In this document: in pieces, positions 45,897 to 55,529 of the stretch
Numbering within the stretch: position 1 is the stretch's first letter
Layout of the letters: the number at the start of each line of letters is the position of its first letter
NCBI GenBank assembly: GCA_900455085.1
Contig: UGTZ01000001.1
Location: 336,001 to 400,000 of the forward strand
Reading direction: 5' to 3'
From: Providencia rettgeri
Lineage (GTDB): Bacteria; Pseudomonadota; Gammaproteobacteria; Enterobacterales; Enterobacteriaceae
Length of the DNA stretch: 64,000 nucleotides
The notes under the pieces: generated by a model
The model's database searches: none
Seen by the model: the letters and a program-made list of their open reading frames with translations, nothing else
Told to the model about the DNA's origin: nothing
Translations under genes and position numbers: made by a program

Positions 45897-46642
45897 GCTT
45901 CTTCCCGACAGATTGGGCATTGCAATGACGGCATTAATTGCAATGTATTCCATTGTTGCTGTTTTCCATCGAATAAACGCAATTTACCGCTCAGTGCAGA
46001 GGGAAGGCCGACAAGTAATTTAATGGCTTCCAGTGCTTGCAACGTGCCGATAATCCCAACCACTGGCCCTAATACCCCAGCAGTGCGGCAGTTGCGTTCG
46101 GGTTCATCTTGGTCTGGGTATAAACAGGCATAGCAACCGGTACTAAATGGCGGCTCAAGTACCATTAATTGGCCACCAAACCCAACAGCACTGCCGCTGA
46201 CTAAGGTTGTATTGGTCATGACACAAGCGGTATTAACTGCATGACGAGTGGCCATGTTATCGCAGCAATCAAGCACTAAGTCGACTTGTTCCGCTAAGGG
46301 AATTAAAGTCTCAACATCCAACTTTTGTGCGATAACATGGGTTCTTACCAACGGATTGAGTTGATGTAGCCTATCTGCGGCAAGCTGGGCTTTTGACTGG
46401 CCAATATCATCGGTATCGTAAAGTACCTGCCGTTGTAAGTTAGAAACGTGTAAGTCATCGTGGTCAGCTAGCCACAATTCGCCGACACCAGCGCCCGTTA
46501 AATAAAGGGATGCGGGAGAGCCTAAGCCCCCTAAACCGACAATTAGGACTTTGCTATTTTTCAGTTTTTGTTGCCCCTCAGGACTGATGTCTTCAAGTAA
46601 TAGCTGGCGGCTGTAACGCATGAATTCTTGGTCACTTAACAT
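45884..46642 (-). CDS. thiF: ThiF, ThiS adenylyltransferase
   Basis: 252 residues (E. coli 251). E1-like enzyme that adenylates the ThiS C-terminus. ATP-binding GLGGLGSPASLYLTGAGVG, and two zinc pairs: CYACLYPD and CPICREEAC. The start at 46642 (MLSDQEFMRYSRQLLLEDIS) has AAGGA 8 bases upstream. A frame extending 99 bases further up is not supported. Lies 76 bases after thiE. Confidence 0.94.
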   Translation of the reverse strand: MLSDQEFMRYSRQLLLEDISPEGQQKLKNSKVLIVGLGGLGSPASLYLTGAGVGELWLADHDDLHVSNLQRQVLYDTDDIGQSKAQLAADRLHQLNPLVRTHVIAQKLDVETLIPLAEQVDLVLDCCDNMATRHAVNTACVMTNTTLVSGSAVGFGGQLMVLEPPFSTGCYACLYPDQDEPERNCRTAGVLGPVVGIIGTLQALEAIKLLVGLPSALSGKLRLFDGKQQQWNTLQLMPSLQCPICREEACIS

Positions 46643-46718
46643 GATTGAATTCCTTAAATCATCATTAGCCCTGTTTTTATGACGATAAACTAGGGCTAAT
46701 TTTGTGATTAAAAATCGA

Positions 46719-47383
46719 CTAATTGGCGTGATCCCGCTCAATTAAATTCAGCAAAGTTTCTGTTGCGGCGCGCCAATCATCGGCTTTAGTAATCGCACTG
46801 ACTAGCGCGACACTCCCCACTCCAGTTGCTAGCACGTCAGGCACTTTATCAATGGAAATCCCACCAATGGCTACCGTTGGGTAATCAGGTGTTGCTTCCA
46901 CCATGGCTTTAAGTGTTTCTAAACCCTGAGGCGAAGAAGGCATCTCTTTGGTTTGTGTTGGAAAGATATGCCCATGGCAATGTAGGAAGGGCGAACCGAT
47001 TTTGCGATAGCCAATTCATGCTCATCGTGCGTTGATATTCCTAACCGTAAGCCCGCTTGGTGGATTGCTAATAAATCGGTAGTTTCCAAATCTTCTTGGC
47101 CTAAATGTACGCCATAAGCACCAAACTCGACCGCTAACCGCCAGTAATCATTAATGAATAAGCGTGCGTTATGTTTTTCCCCGAGCGCAATAGCTTGTTG
47201 AATCTCATCACGAACATCTGCGTCAGATTTGTCTTTGATACGCAATTGAATTGTGGAAACACCTGCATTAAGCAAACGTTCAATCCATTCAACGGAATCC
47301 ACAACGGGATAAAGCCCAAGGCGTTGTGCAGTCTCAGGAAAAGGGCTATTTGGGAGAGTTATAGCATTAGGCAATTTTGGCAT
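46719..47383 (-). CDS. thiE: ThiE, thiamin phosphate synthase (one base missing)
   Basis: Joins hydroxymethylpyrimidine pyrophosphate and thiazole phosphate. Segments GLYPVVDSVEWIERLLNAGVSTIQLRIKD, ARLFINDYWRLA, GVHLGQEDL and AIGGIS...VATGVGSVALVSAIT are intact. The frame breaks after PSYIAMG: restoring one base at about 46970/46971 (plus strand ATGCCC to ATGGCCC) gives AMGHIFPTQTKEMPSSPQGLE and a 221-residue protein (E. coli 211). The start at 47383 is preferred (AGG 9 bases upstream), overlapping the end of thiC by 17 bases; 47389 is the alternative. Confidence 0.9.
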
Positions 47384-49355
47384 TTTCATCCACCTCAGCA
47401 TTCACAATTTCAGCACCGTGATAGAGTTCGCTGCCATGGGCACGGAAGGCTTCTGACATCTGTTCCATACCCGCTTCTTTTTCATTTGCTTCTTTTTGGG
47501 CCGCGTAGTCACGAACCTCTTGGGATATTTTCATTGAACAGAATTTAGGCCCACACATAGAACAGAAATGAGCAATTTTCCCAGAGGCTTGTGGTAAGGT
47601 TTCATCGTGATATTTGCGAGCAGTTTCAGGATCTAACGCCAAGTTAAATTGGTCTTCCCAGCGGAATTCAAAACGGGCTTTGGACATGGCGTTATCACGG
47701 ATCTGTGCACCCGGGTGGCCTTTAGCAAGGTCAGCGGCATGGGCTGCAATCTTATAAGTAATTAGCCCTTGTTTAACATCTTCTTTGTTCGGTAATCCTA
47801 AGTGCTCTTTAGGGGTGACATAACATAACATCGCACAGCCAAACCAACCGATCATGGCGGCACCAATACCAGAGGTAAAGTGGTCATAACCCGGAGCAAT
47901 ATCTGTTGTTAGAGGCCCTAACGTATAGAATGGCGCTTCGTGGCAGTGCTCTAACTCTTCGGTCATATTGCGGCGGATCATTTGCATTGGTACGTGGCCG
48001 GGACCTTCAATCATGACTTGAACATCATATTCCCACGCAATTTTTGTGAGCTCACCAAGGGTATGGAGCTCGGCAAATTGAGCTTGGTCGTTGGCGTCTT
48101 GGATGGAACCCGGACGCAAGCCATCACCTAATGACAAGGAAACGTCGTAAGCGGCACAAATTTCACAGATTTCACGGAAGTGCTCATACAGGAAATTTTC
48201 TTGGTGATGAGACAAGCACCATTTTGCCATGATAGAGCCACCGCGAGAGACGATCCCTGTTAGGCGTTTAGCTGTCATTGGCACATAGCGTAGCAATACG
48301 CCGGCATGGATAGTGAAGTAATCGACACCTTGTTCTGCTTGCTCTAATAATGTGTCACGGAACATTTCCCACGTGAGATTTTCGGCGACGCCGTTCACTT
48401 TTTCGAGGGCTTGGTAAATCGGAACTGTACCAATAGGCACGGGGCTATTACGTAAAATCCATTCGCGGGTTTCGTGGATATAACGGCCAGTGGATAAATC
48501 CATGACGGTATCTGCCCCCCAGCGTGTTGACCAAATCAGTTTTTCTACTTCTTCTTCAATGGATGAGGTGACCGATGAATTACCAATATTGGCATTAACC
48601 TTAACCAAGAAATTACGACCAATAATCATTGGTTCTGATTCGGGATGGTTGATATTGGCTGGGATAATAGCGCGACCCGCCGCCACTTCTTGGCGAACAA
48701 ATTCAGGGGTAATATTCTCTGGCAAATTTGCGCCAAAGCCTTGGCCTGGATGTTGTTGCAATAAAACTTCGCCACGAATACGTTCACGTCCCATATTTTC
48801 GCGGATTGCAATAAACTCCATTTCAGGGGTAATGATACCTTTGCGTGCGTAATGTAATTGGGTAACACACTTGTTAGTTTGGGCTTTTAACGGGTGGGGA
48901 CGGTTGTTAAAGCGTAGATGGTCAAGGCCTGCATCAGCAAGGCGTTGTTGTGTGAAGTCAGAGCTGAGATTTTCTACTTTAGTGGTGTCTGAGCGCTCGT
49001 TTATCCATGGCGCGCGAATTTTTTTCAAGCCTTTGTGAACGTTGAGTTCTGATGTTGGATCGCCGTAAGGGCCTGAAGTGTCGTAGATAGGAACGGGTTC
49101 GTTATCTTCAAATTGCGGTTTGTCTTTGTCGCCACCAATAAGGGTTTGCGAAAGCTGAATTTCTCGCATTGGGACTTGGATATCGCCTCTTGAACCTTGA
49201 AGATAAATACGTTCAGAATTGGGAAATGAAACGCCAGAAACAGTGTTGATAAAGTTTTCAGCGGCATCACGTTGGGCTTTACGAGTGCGAGCGGGTGCTG
49301 CTTGTGGCGATAAATCAGCTGTAGGGATGATATTTTGTTGTGTATTATTGGACAT
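47367..49355 (-). CDS. thiC: ThiC, phosphomethylpyrimidine synthase
   Basis: 662 residues (E. coli 631). Radical-SAM enzyme that rearranges aminoimidazole ribotide into the pyrimidine of thiamin. The C-terminal cluster motif C-x2-C-x4-C is present (HFCSMCGPKFCSMKI), as are ISLGDGLRPG-like SLSLGDGLRPGSI and EGPGHVPMQMI. First gene of thiCEFSGH, under the TPP riboswitch upstream. Confidence 0.97.
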   Translation of the reverse strand: MSNNTQQNIIPTADLSPQAAPARTRKAQRDAAENFINTVSGVSFPNSERIYLQGSRGDIQVPMREIQLSQTLIGGDKDKPQFEDNEPVPIYDTSGPYGDPTSELNVHKGLKKIRAPWINERSDTTKVENLSSDFTQQRLADAGLDHLRFNNRPHPLKAQTNKCVTQLHYARKGIITPEMEFIAIRENMGRERIRGEVLLQQHPGQGFGANLPENITPEFVRQEVAAGRAIIPANINHPESEPMIIGRNFLVKVNANIGNSSVTSSIEEEVEKLIWSTRWGADTVMDLSTGRYIHETREWILRNSPVPIGTVPIYQALEKVNGVAENLTWEMFRDTLLEQAEQGVDYFTIHAGVLLRYVPMTAKRLTGIVSRGGSIMAKWCLSHHQENFLYEHFREICEICAAYDVSLSLGDGLRPGSIQDANDQAQFAELHTLGELTKIAWEYDVQVMIEGPGHVPMQMIRRNMTEELEHCHEAPFYTLGPLTTDIAPGYDHFTSGIGAAMIGWFGCAMLCYVTPKEHLGLPNKEDVKQGLITYKIAAHAADLAKGHPGAQIRDNAMSKARFEFRWEDQFNLALDPETARKYHDETLPQASGKIAHFCSMCGPKFCSMKISQEVRDYAAQKEANEKEAGMEQMSEAFRAHGSELYHGAEIVNAEVDENAKIA

Positions 49356-49511
49356 AGCAATTTCCTGACATTGTCACGGCTATCACATCTTAGTGAGTAG
49401 CGGGTTTATCGAAAGAAAGTTGCTTGTCAGGAGTTCGGAGGAGTAATAAAAAGACATTGCGTTTAATTTTTAGCCAAATGAGAGATGGCAAAAAGACGCT
49501 GAGTGATTACT

Positions 49512-49606
49512 CTTGTTCCCTTCGCGGGTATTAACCCGATCAGGTTCCGCGGATCCCGAATTAACGGTCTCAGCCCGATGCTATGCATGCTAGGCACTCC
49601 GACAAG
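49512..49606 (-). promoter_or_regulatory. TPP riboswitch (thi box)
   Basis: On the minus strand the aptamer reads CGGAGTGCCTAGCATGC..., GGGCTGAGA, GAACCTGATC, GGGTTAATACCCGCG and AAGGGAA in the right order, the conserved TPP-binding core. The 156 bases between it and thiC act as expression platform; a GCCA/TGGC stem there (about 49469-49486) followed by a T/A-rich run may help control. Binds thiamin pyrophosphate to switch off the operon. Confidence 0.95.
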
Positions 49607-49613
49607 AGATTTC

Positions 49614-49641
49614 AGTATAAGCTTTCCTCGTCATTCTTCAA
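49614..49641 (-). promoter_or_regulatory. Likely thiC promoter, reaching into an ERIC element
   Basis: On the minus strand TTGAAG (49641-49636), 16 bases, TATACT (49619-49614), placed 8 bases before the aptamer. The -35 hexamer lies within the end of the ERIC-like repeat. Confidence 0.5.
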
Positions 49642-49748
49642 GCGATAAGTGCGTTGGCTGCGCTCGGCTCCCCAAGTCACATACTTGTGTATGCTCCTTG
49701 GGATATTCTCGCTTACCGCCTTCTTCTCACTTGAATTATTTAGAGGAA
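49626..49748. repeat. ERIC-like element, copy 1
   Basis: About 123 bases with the central palindromic core of ERIC/IRU elements: CCCCAAGTCACATACTTGTG and TATGCTCCTTGGGATATTC match diverged forms of the ERIC1R and ERIC2 primer sites. Highly similar to copy 2 just downstream. Confidence 0.8.
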
Positions 49749-49775
49749 AGAATAAATTAGAGTGGGATAAGATTA

Positions 49776-49901
49776 TTTTCTCGTCATTCTTCAAGCGATA
49801 AGTGCGTTGGCTGCGCTAGGTTCCCCAAGTCACATACTTGTGTATGCTCCTTGGGATAATTCTATTTATCTCCTTCCTCTAGCACGAATAATTTAGAGGA
49901 A
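49776..49901. repeat. ERIC-like element, copy 2
   Basis: Same orientation as copy 1; the first 90 or so bases (TCGTCATTCTTCAAGCGATA onwards) are almost identical, the right arm is diverged. The pair sits between thiC and the HAD gene. The remaining 49902-49965 shows no feature. Confidence 0.8.
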
Positions 49902-49965
49902 CCTTTGAAAGGCGAGTTAGTTAAAACCTAAAAAATTGAAATCAAGGCTGAGATAAAAATAAGGT

Positions 49966-50628
49966 TTATAAATTCCACTGATATTGTGGCCAATTGTGTT
50001 CGAGTGCGGCTTGCGTTAGGCGTTCGTCACCGTTGATAATAAATACTTCATCGGCAAATTGGCACATGGGCAGGTCGTTGGCAGAATCGGTATAAAAATA
50101 TACATAGGCATCAGTGATTGGCTGGTGGCGAACCCAATCCATAAGGCGTTTAACCTTGCCTTCTTTAAAGGTTGGGATACCGTCAATTTCGGTCGTATAG
50201 CAGCCATTTTGTTGTTTAATATCGATCCCCATGGCGACGTCTGCACCAAGTTTTTCGGCGATCTTTTTCACAATAAACGAAACAGTTGCGGAGATCACAA
50301 TAATCGGGATCCTTTTAGCTCGGTAATTTGCGATCGTTCTAATCGCTTCAGGGTAGATCCGCGGTAAAATCACGCTTTGTACAAAATCATCCAGCCAGAT
50401 ATCTACTTGTTCCGTTTTTACATTGGCGAGAGTTTGCAGGTTAAAACGTAAGTAAGTCGGCATATCTAATGTGCCTGCATTATATTGTGCCATCATGGCT
50501 TTATCCGCCTCTACAAACTGTGGGTCGTTGATAATTTGCCTGTCCCACAGATATTGCGTCCACAATACGCTGCTATCACCTTGAATTAACGTATCATCTA
50601 AGTCAAAAATGGCCAGTTTGTTTTGCAT
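49966..50628 (-). CDS. HAD-superfamily phosphatase (subclass IB)
   Basis: 220 residues, phosphoserine-phosphatase-like. Nucleophile motif DLDDT with Asp9 and Asp11, motif II at VISAT (near residue 112), the conserved Lys in FKEGKVKRL, and the metal motif YTDSANDLPM. Cytoplasmic. It ends the ABC-importer operon, 18 bases after the ATPase gene, so it probably removes phosphate from the imported or processed substrate. Exact substrate unknown. Confidence 0.8.
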   Translation of the reverse strand: MQNKLAIFDLDDTLIQGDSSVLWTQYLWDRQIINDPQFVEADKAMMAQYNAGTLDMPTYLRFNLQTLANVKTEQVDIWLDDFVQSVILPRIYPEAIRTIANYRAKRIPIIVISATVSFIVKKIAEKLGADVAMGIDIKQQNGCYTTEIDGIPTFKEGKVKRLMDWVRHQPITDAYVYFYTDSANDLPMCQFADEVFIINGDERLTQAALEHNWPQYQWNL

Positions 50629-50646
50629 TATATTCCTATCTGATTA

Positions 50647-51666
50647 TTAACTAAGTGTGCGAATTTCATTTTTATTAAACATAAGTTCAAGACGAGTGCC
50701 TGGCTCAAATAAGCGTTCTGATGAGCGATTGAGTAAATCAACTGTCATGTGACCAGCAGGTGTATCGACGCTATAACGAATGATATTTCCCAATAATTGA
50801 TGGTCAACAATAATAGCATCAACAGGGTGAGAAATATGGCTACCATATTGGCGACCTGCTTCTTTGACATATATAGACTCAGGGCGGATAGCAAGTGTAC
50901 CTTGTAAATTAAGACCTAACATCGTATTGGCTTTTTTGGAGTCAACAAGGTTGTAATGCCCCATAAACCGAGCGACAAATTCTGTTGCTGGTTGGGTATA
51001 AATATTCTCTGCCGTGCCACTTTGCACTATCTGGCCTTTATTCATAAGAAAAATACGGTCAGACATAATCATCGCTTCATCTTGATCATGAGTAACAAAA
51101 ATTGTCGTTAAACCTAATTCGCGTTGAATCTGGCGAATTTGCTGGCGTAAGTGCTTGCGAATGCGAGCATCAAGAGCAGACAGTGGCTCATCAAGTAACA
51201 AAATTTGCGGTTTCATGACTAATGCCCTTGCGAGTGCTACTCGTTGACGCTGTCCACCTGATAGCTGATGGGGAAATTGTTGTTCTTTTCCTTGTAACTC
51301 AACTAATTCGATCACTTCAGCGACTGCTTTAGACCTTGCTTGGCTATCAATTTTACGCATTTTTAAACCAAACGCGATATTGCCAACCACAGTCATATTG
51401 GGAAATAACGCATAACTTTGGAACACCATACCCACCCCGCGTTGCTGCGCAGCTTGGTGGGTTACATTCTGGCGATTAATATAAAGTTCACCATCATTAA
51501 GTTGTTCAAGTCCTGCGATACAGCGTAATAAAGTTGATTTTCCGCAACCACTTGGGCCCAGTAGGGTAATAAATTCGCCTTTTTCGATAGTAAACTGAAT
51601 ATCAGCAAATACCTGATTAGTACCAAAAGATTTAGCTAAGTTTTCCGCAATAACATAACTCATCAT
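50647..51666 (-). CDS. ABC importer ATPase (PotA/FbpC/PhnT type)
   Basis: 339 residues. Walker A GPSGCGKST near residue 38, signature LSGGQRQRVALARAL, Walker B ILLLDEPLSALD, and a C-terminal TOBE-like regulatory domain (about residues 240-339). Its start overlaps the permease stop by 4 bases (ATGA). Family members drive import of ferric iron, polyamines, phosphonates or organophosphates; the phosphoesterases in the operon favour an organophosphorus compound. Confidence 0.85.
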   Translation of the reverse strand: MMSYVIAENLAKSFGTNQVFADIQFTIEKGEFITLLGPSGCGKSTLLRCIAGLEQLNDGELYINRQNVTHQAAQQRGVGMVFQSYALFPNMTVVGNIAFGLKMRKIDSQARSKAVAEVIELVELQGKEQQFPHQLSGGQRQRVALARALVMKPQILLLDEPLSALDARIRKHLRQQIRQIQRELGLTTIFVTHDQDEAMIMSDRIFLMNKGQIVQSGTAENIYTQPATEFVARFMGHYNLVDSKKANTMLGLNLQGTLAIRPESIYVKEAGRQYGSHISHPVDAIIVDHQLLGNIIRYSVDTPAGHMTVDLLNRSSERLFEPGTRLELMFNKNEIRTLS

Positions 51667-52492
51667 TCATCTCCTGAACGATTTAATCGCATTGCTAACC
51701 ATGTCAGCAATAAGGTAAACAGAAAATATGACATCACCAGAGCAGAAGTGAAATGTCCGCTGGTTTGTCGCATATTGAAAAGATAGATTTGCAAGGTTTC
51801 ATAACGTGTTCCCACTAGAATATTGGCAAACACAAATTCACCCATTAAAAATGAAAATGAAATTAATAATGAGACCAACATACCTTTGCGAATATTTGGT
51901 AACACAATCATCATAAAAGCTTGGAAAGTACTGGCGCCGAGTAAATGTGCAGCGTCCATTAAGTCATGTAAATTAATACCTTGAAAGCTATTCGCAAGAG
52001 CACGATACATAAAAGGTAACGTGATGGTGAAATAAGTACCAATCAGGATCCAAGGAGTGCCAACTAACATGAATGGTTCATCGGCAAATATTTGCAGCAA
52101 GCCCACCGACGAGACGACAGGCGGAATCGCAAAGGGTAAAATAATCAGTAAATCCATCACCCTTTGAGTTTAGGGAACCGATAAAATACCGCAAATGTCA
52201 TCGGCAAAATAATTAATGTGCTAACCAGCAATGTACCAAAGCAAATTATTAATGAACGACCAAATGCCATGAGAAAACGCGGGTCTTGCCACAATTGTAG
52301 ATACCATTTGATGGACAAGGCATCGGGTAGCACAGTGGCTCCCCAAGAGCTGGCGATGGAATACAAAAATGTGGCAATAATAGGTAGCGCTAATAGGCTA
52401 GCAACACTGATTAGTACTAACTTATGGAGCCATAATCCAGAGGGTTTATTGTTATTGGTTATCACTTGGCTAATCACATTATTATTTTGCAT
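51663..52492 (-). CDS. ABC importer permease 2 (one base missing)
   Basis: Binding-protein-dependent membrane permease. Two frames as read; making the GGG (plus-strand C at 52160-52162) into GGGG joins YRFPKLKG to VMDLLIILPFAIPPVVSSVGLLQ and yields 276 residues with about six membrane segments. The EAA loop is visible (DLMDAAHLLGASTFQAFMMIVLPNIRKG). Start overlaps the end of permease 1 by 11 bases. Confidence 0.82.
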
Positions 52493-53383
52493 GGTAGCTC
52501 CGCTTGATTAACCAATGATGGATAGTAGTAATAAAAGCTAAGATAGCGATAAGTAGCATTGATAACGCAGCAGCCATATTCGGTTCGAGAAACAAATCGC
52601 CGGAAACTAAACTGGCAATTCGGATAGTCACAAGGTTGTAATTACCACTCGTTAAGGCATAAGTACTGGCGTATGCGCCCATGGCATTAGCAATTAGGAT
52701 AATAAAAGTACCAAGTAAAGCAGGGGAAAGCACTGGAATAGCAACTTTTAACCAATAGGTTAGCTTGCTTGCTCCCATTGTTTTAGCAGCGTCTTCCCAC
52801 TCCGGTTTTAGTGCATCAAAGGCGGGGTAGAGCAACAAAACGCCTAATGGGATCTGAAAATACACATACAACAGCATTAACCGCTGGCACTGTATATATT
52901 AAAATCTTCGATAATTCCCCATGCCTTGAGTTGTAAGGTAATCGCGCCGTTGAAGCCCAAAATAATAATGAATGCAAAAGCAAGGGGAACACCGCTGAAA
53001 TTACTGGCCATGGTGGTGAAGGAGATCATTATCCGGCGAATTTTCCCTTGCATTTTATAAATGGAAAATGCCGTGATACTGGAAATGAATAAGCCAATTA
53101 CACTGCAAATAACGGAAAGCCATAGGGTATTTTCAAACGCTTGTAAGTAAAAATCATTATTGAATACTTCAAGGTAGTTACCTAATGACCATGCTTCTTC
53201 GTAGATAAAGCTATTAATTAGCACCCAAATCATTGGGGCGATTTGGAATAGACTAAACAGCACAAAGAATGGCAGCAGTAGCAGTGCAGCGCGCCAATGA
53301 AACGAGCAAAGCGTTTTTTTTAACATGGCAATTTTTCCCTGTTGTTGGTATGCCTGTTCACAGGGGGCAGGAATATCAGCCAT
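52482..53383 (-). CDS. ABC importer permease 1 (one base missing)
   Basis: Second membrane permease of the importer. Two frames as read: adding one T (plus-strand A at 52879-52880) joins NIYSASG to LMLLYVYFQIPLGVLLLYPAF, giving 300 residues with about six membrane segments. The EAA loop is EWEDAAKTMGASKLTYWLKVAIPVLSPAL. Its start overlaps the phosphodiesterase stop by one base (TAATG). Confidence 0.82.
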
Positions 53384-54201
53384 TACAAATCTCCTTGTAA
53401 CAGCGCATCACAAACTGGTTTATCGAGAGAGTGGGTTCCAAGTAAACGACAAATGGTTCCACAAATCTCAGTTTGCTCAATATTGCAGGGTTGATGAGAA
53501 AATTGCGAACCGACAACAAACAATGGAACTAAACACTCTTCAGGGAGTATCCCTCCGTGGCTGCGATCATTATTCATACCGTGATCACTCGTGATCAGAA
53601 TTTGATAACCTTGCTCAACCCATGTAGGAATATAATTCGACAGGATAATATCTGCATGGCGTGCTGCATTACGGTATTGTGGGGAATCAAAGCCAAACTT
53701 ATGCCCTGTATCGTCTATATTCATAGGGTGAATCAATAAGAAATCAGGATCAAATTGACTACGTAAATATTCCGCATCAACAAATAAATGGTCATCAGGG
53801 TAATGATCTGCTTGATAAAAGCAGCCATGTTGGATGGTTAGCGACTCATCATGGGTAAAACGGTCTCTTGTTGCTACGAAAGGTGCTCGGTTATACAGTT
53901 CACTCACCCAATAATAAGCAGCGGCGGCAGTTGTTTTACCTGCAAGGCGAGCAAGAGAGAATATGCTGTCAAAATGGGATAACCGGACAATTTGGTTATT
54001 TACAATACCGCTTTTGACAGGTGGAACTCCCGTTAGTATACATTCATATAGAGGGCGAGACATCGAAGGAAGCTCGCACTCTAATCGGTAAAGTGTTGCA
54101 CTGTCGGCTTTGATTAAACCGTTGAGATAGCCCATACAATGATGGGCTACTGAATAACTTAAACCGTCAAGGACAACAAGTATGACTTTCTCAGACATCA
54201 A
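53383..54201 (-). CDS. Alkaline-phosphatase-superfamily phosphodiesterase
   Basis: 272 residues, type I phosphodiesterase/nucleotide pyrophosphatase fold. Metal ligand Asp12 (VVLDGLS), probable nucleophile Ser48 in LPSMSRPLYECILTG (Thr in many relatives; Ser46 is possible), then MNIDDTGHKFG and LITSDHGMN for the second metal set. No signal peptide, so it should act on substrate after import. Placed between the binding-protein gene and permease 1, it likely splits a phosphodiester or phosphonate taken up by this ABC system. Start at 54201 or the adjacent ATG at 54198. Confidence 0.8.
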   Translation of the reverse strand: MMSEKVILVVLDGLSYSVAHHCMGYLNGLIKADSATLYRLECELPSMSRPLYECILTGVPPVKSGIVNNQIVRLSHFDSIFSLARLAGKTTAAAAYYWVSELYNRAPFVATRDRFTHDESLTIQHGCFYQADHYPDDHLFVDAEYLRSQFDPDFLLIHPMNIDDTGHKFGFDSPQYRNAARHADIILSNYIPTWVEQGYQILITSDHGMNNDRSHGGILPEECLVPLFVVGSQFSHQPCNIEQTEICGTICRLLGTHSLDKPVCDALLQGDL

Positions 54202-54227
54202 TTTTTTCCTAAAATCAATACATTAAA

Positions 54228-55280
54228 TTACTGCTGGTGGATCAAAACTTGCTGTTGCCACATTTTAGGGAGATTACGAGACGACTTTTCCCAACCTTCT
54301 GCATTCTTAATGGGTTGAACATTTTTATATTGTTCTTCGGGTAGTAATTTGGCTTTAATATCATCAGGTAAGGTTAAATATTGTGCACGAATTGGTCGAG
54401 CATAGCCTTCTGCAAGGTTTAATTGGCCTTTATCACTGAAAATAAATTCACGAGCTAATTTTGCCGCATTTGGGTTTTTGGCAAATTTATTGATGATAGT
54501 GGTGTAACCTGAAATGACAGAACCGTCAGATGGGATCACAACTGTAAAGCGATCACGGTTGATCTGATCGCGGTAATTCAGTGCGTTGAAGTCCCATAAG
54601 ATGCCAACTTCGACTTCACCTTTTTCGATATTTGCGACAGTTGGATCATTAACGGATAGGCGTTTTTGTTTGGCGAGTTCAGCAAAAAACTCAATGGCAG
54701 GTTTTAGGTTATTTTCATCACCACCACGGGCAAATGCGGCAGCTAGTACAGCATTATTGGCTTGTGCAGCGATACCAACATCCCCAACGGTGACTTTATA
54801 TTTCCCTTTCAGTAAATCATCCCAGCTTTTCGGTGCATCTTTCACTAAATCATTATTAATCATAAAAGCGATAGACCCCGTATAGGCTAAAGCCCAATGA
54901 CCGTCTTTGTCTTTTGCCCAATCAGGAATTTGTGACCACGTTGTTGGTTTATAAGGTTGAGTCACTCCTTTTTGCACGGCAACAGGCCCAAAAGAAGCAC
55001 CGACATCACCAATATCTGCTGTCGCATTATTTTTTTCTGCGGCAAATTTGGCAATTTCTTGAGCGGAGCTCATATCAGTATCTTGATGCTTCAAGCCATA
55101 TTGTGCCGCTAAGTCTTGCCAAGTTCCTTTCCAGTTAGCCCAAGTATCAGGCATTCCAACGCTGTAAACTTGCCCTTCTTTTTTCGCTGCATCGATTAAC
55201 TCTGCTAAATTAGCATCAGCAGCTAATGTCACACTGGATGCGGTCAATGATAGTAAAATCGCAGGAACGATAGTTTTCAT
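54228..55280 (-). CDS. Periplasmic binding protein of the ABC importer
   Basis: 350 residues. Signal peptide MKTIVPAILLSLTASSVTLA, then a class II binding-protein fold related to iron(III), polyamine and 2-aminoethylphosphonate receptors (SGYTTIINKFAKNPNAAKLAREFIFSDKGQ). The start at 55280 is chosen; 16 further codons upstream lack signal-peptide character. Ligand unknown. First gene of the operon. Confidence 0.85.
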   Translation of the reverse strand: MKTIVPAILLSLTASSVTLAADANLAELIDAAKKEGQVYSVGMPDTWANWKGTWQDLAAQYGLKHQDTDMSSAQEIAKFAAEKNNATADIGDVGASFGPVAVQKGVTQPYKPTTWSQIPDWAKDKDGHWALAYTGSIAFMINNDLVKDAPKSWDDLLKGKYKVTVGDVGIAAQANNAVLAAAFARGGDENNLKPAIEFFAELAKQKRLSVNDPTVANIEKGEVEVGILWDFNALNYRDQINRDRFTVVIPSDGSVISGYTTIINKFAKNPNAAKLAREFIFSDKGQLNLAEGYARPIRAQYLTLPDDIKAKLLPEEQYKNVQPIKNAEGWEKSSRNLPKMWQQQVLIHQQ

Positions 55281-55328
55281 TATTTTCTCACTTTTGCAGA
55301 ACGGTGAACCGTATTGGTTACTTAGCAT

Positions 55329-55529
55329 CCTAATTTTAAGAAGTGACAGTTAGTTGATCCTTTTATGACAGTTTTTAGACATTTTATGGAATGGAACGTC
55401 TAAAAAGTGTCAAAATTGACAAAGAAAAATAATGAAACAAACGTTTGAATGACATTGTGTCAAAGAAGTGTATTGTGTCATTAATAGATTGATCTTATCG
55501 ACAATAAAAACTAACAAAAGATGTGAAAA
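55329..55529. promoter_or_regulatory. Divergent control region with palindromes
   Basis: Between the binding-protein gene and nudC. Holds TTTTTAGAC/GTCTAAAAA (about 55371-55406), TGTCAA-AA-TTGACA (55408-55421), CAAACGTTTG (55438-55447) and repeated TTGTGTCA words. A regulator of the ABC operon probably binds here; no regulator gene is in the operon. Confidence 0.5.
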
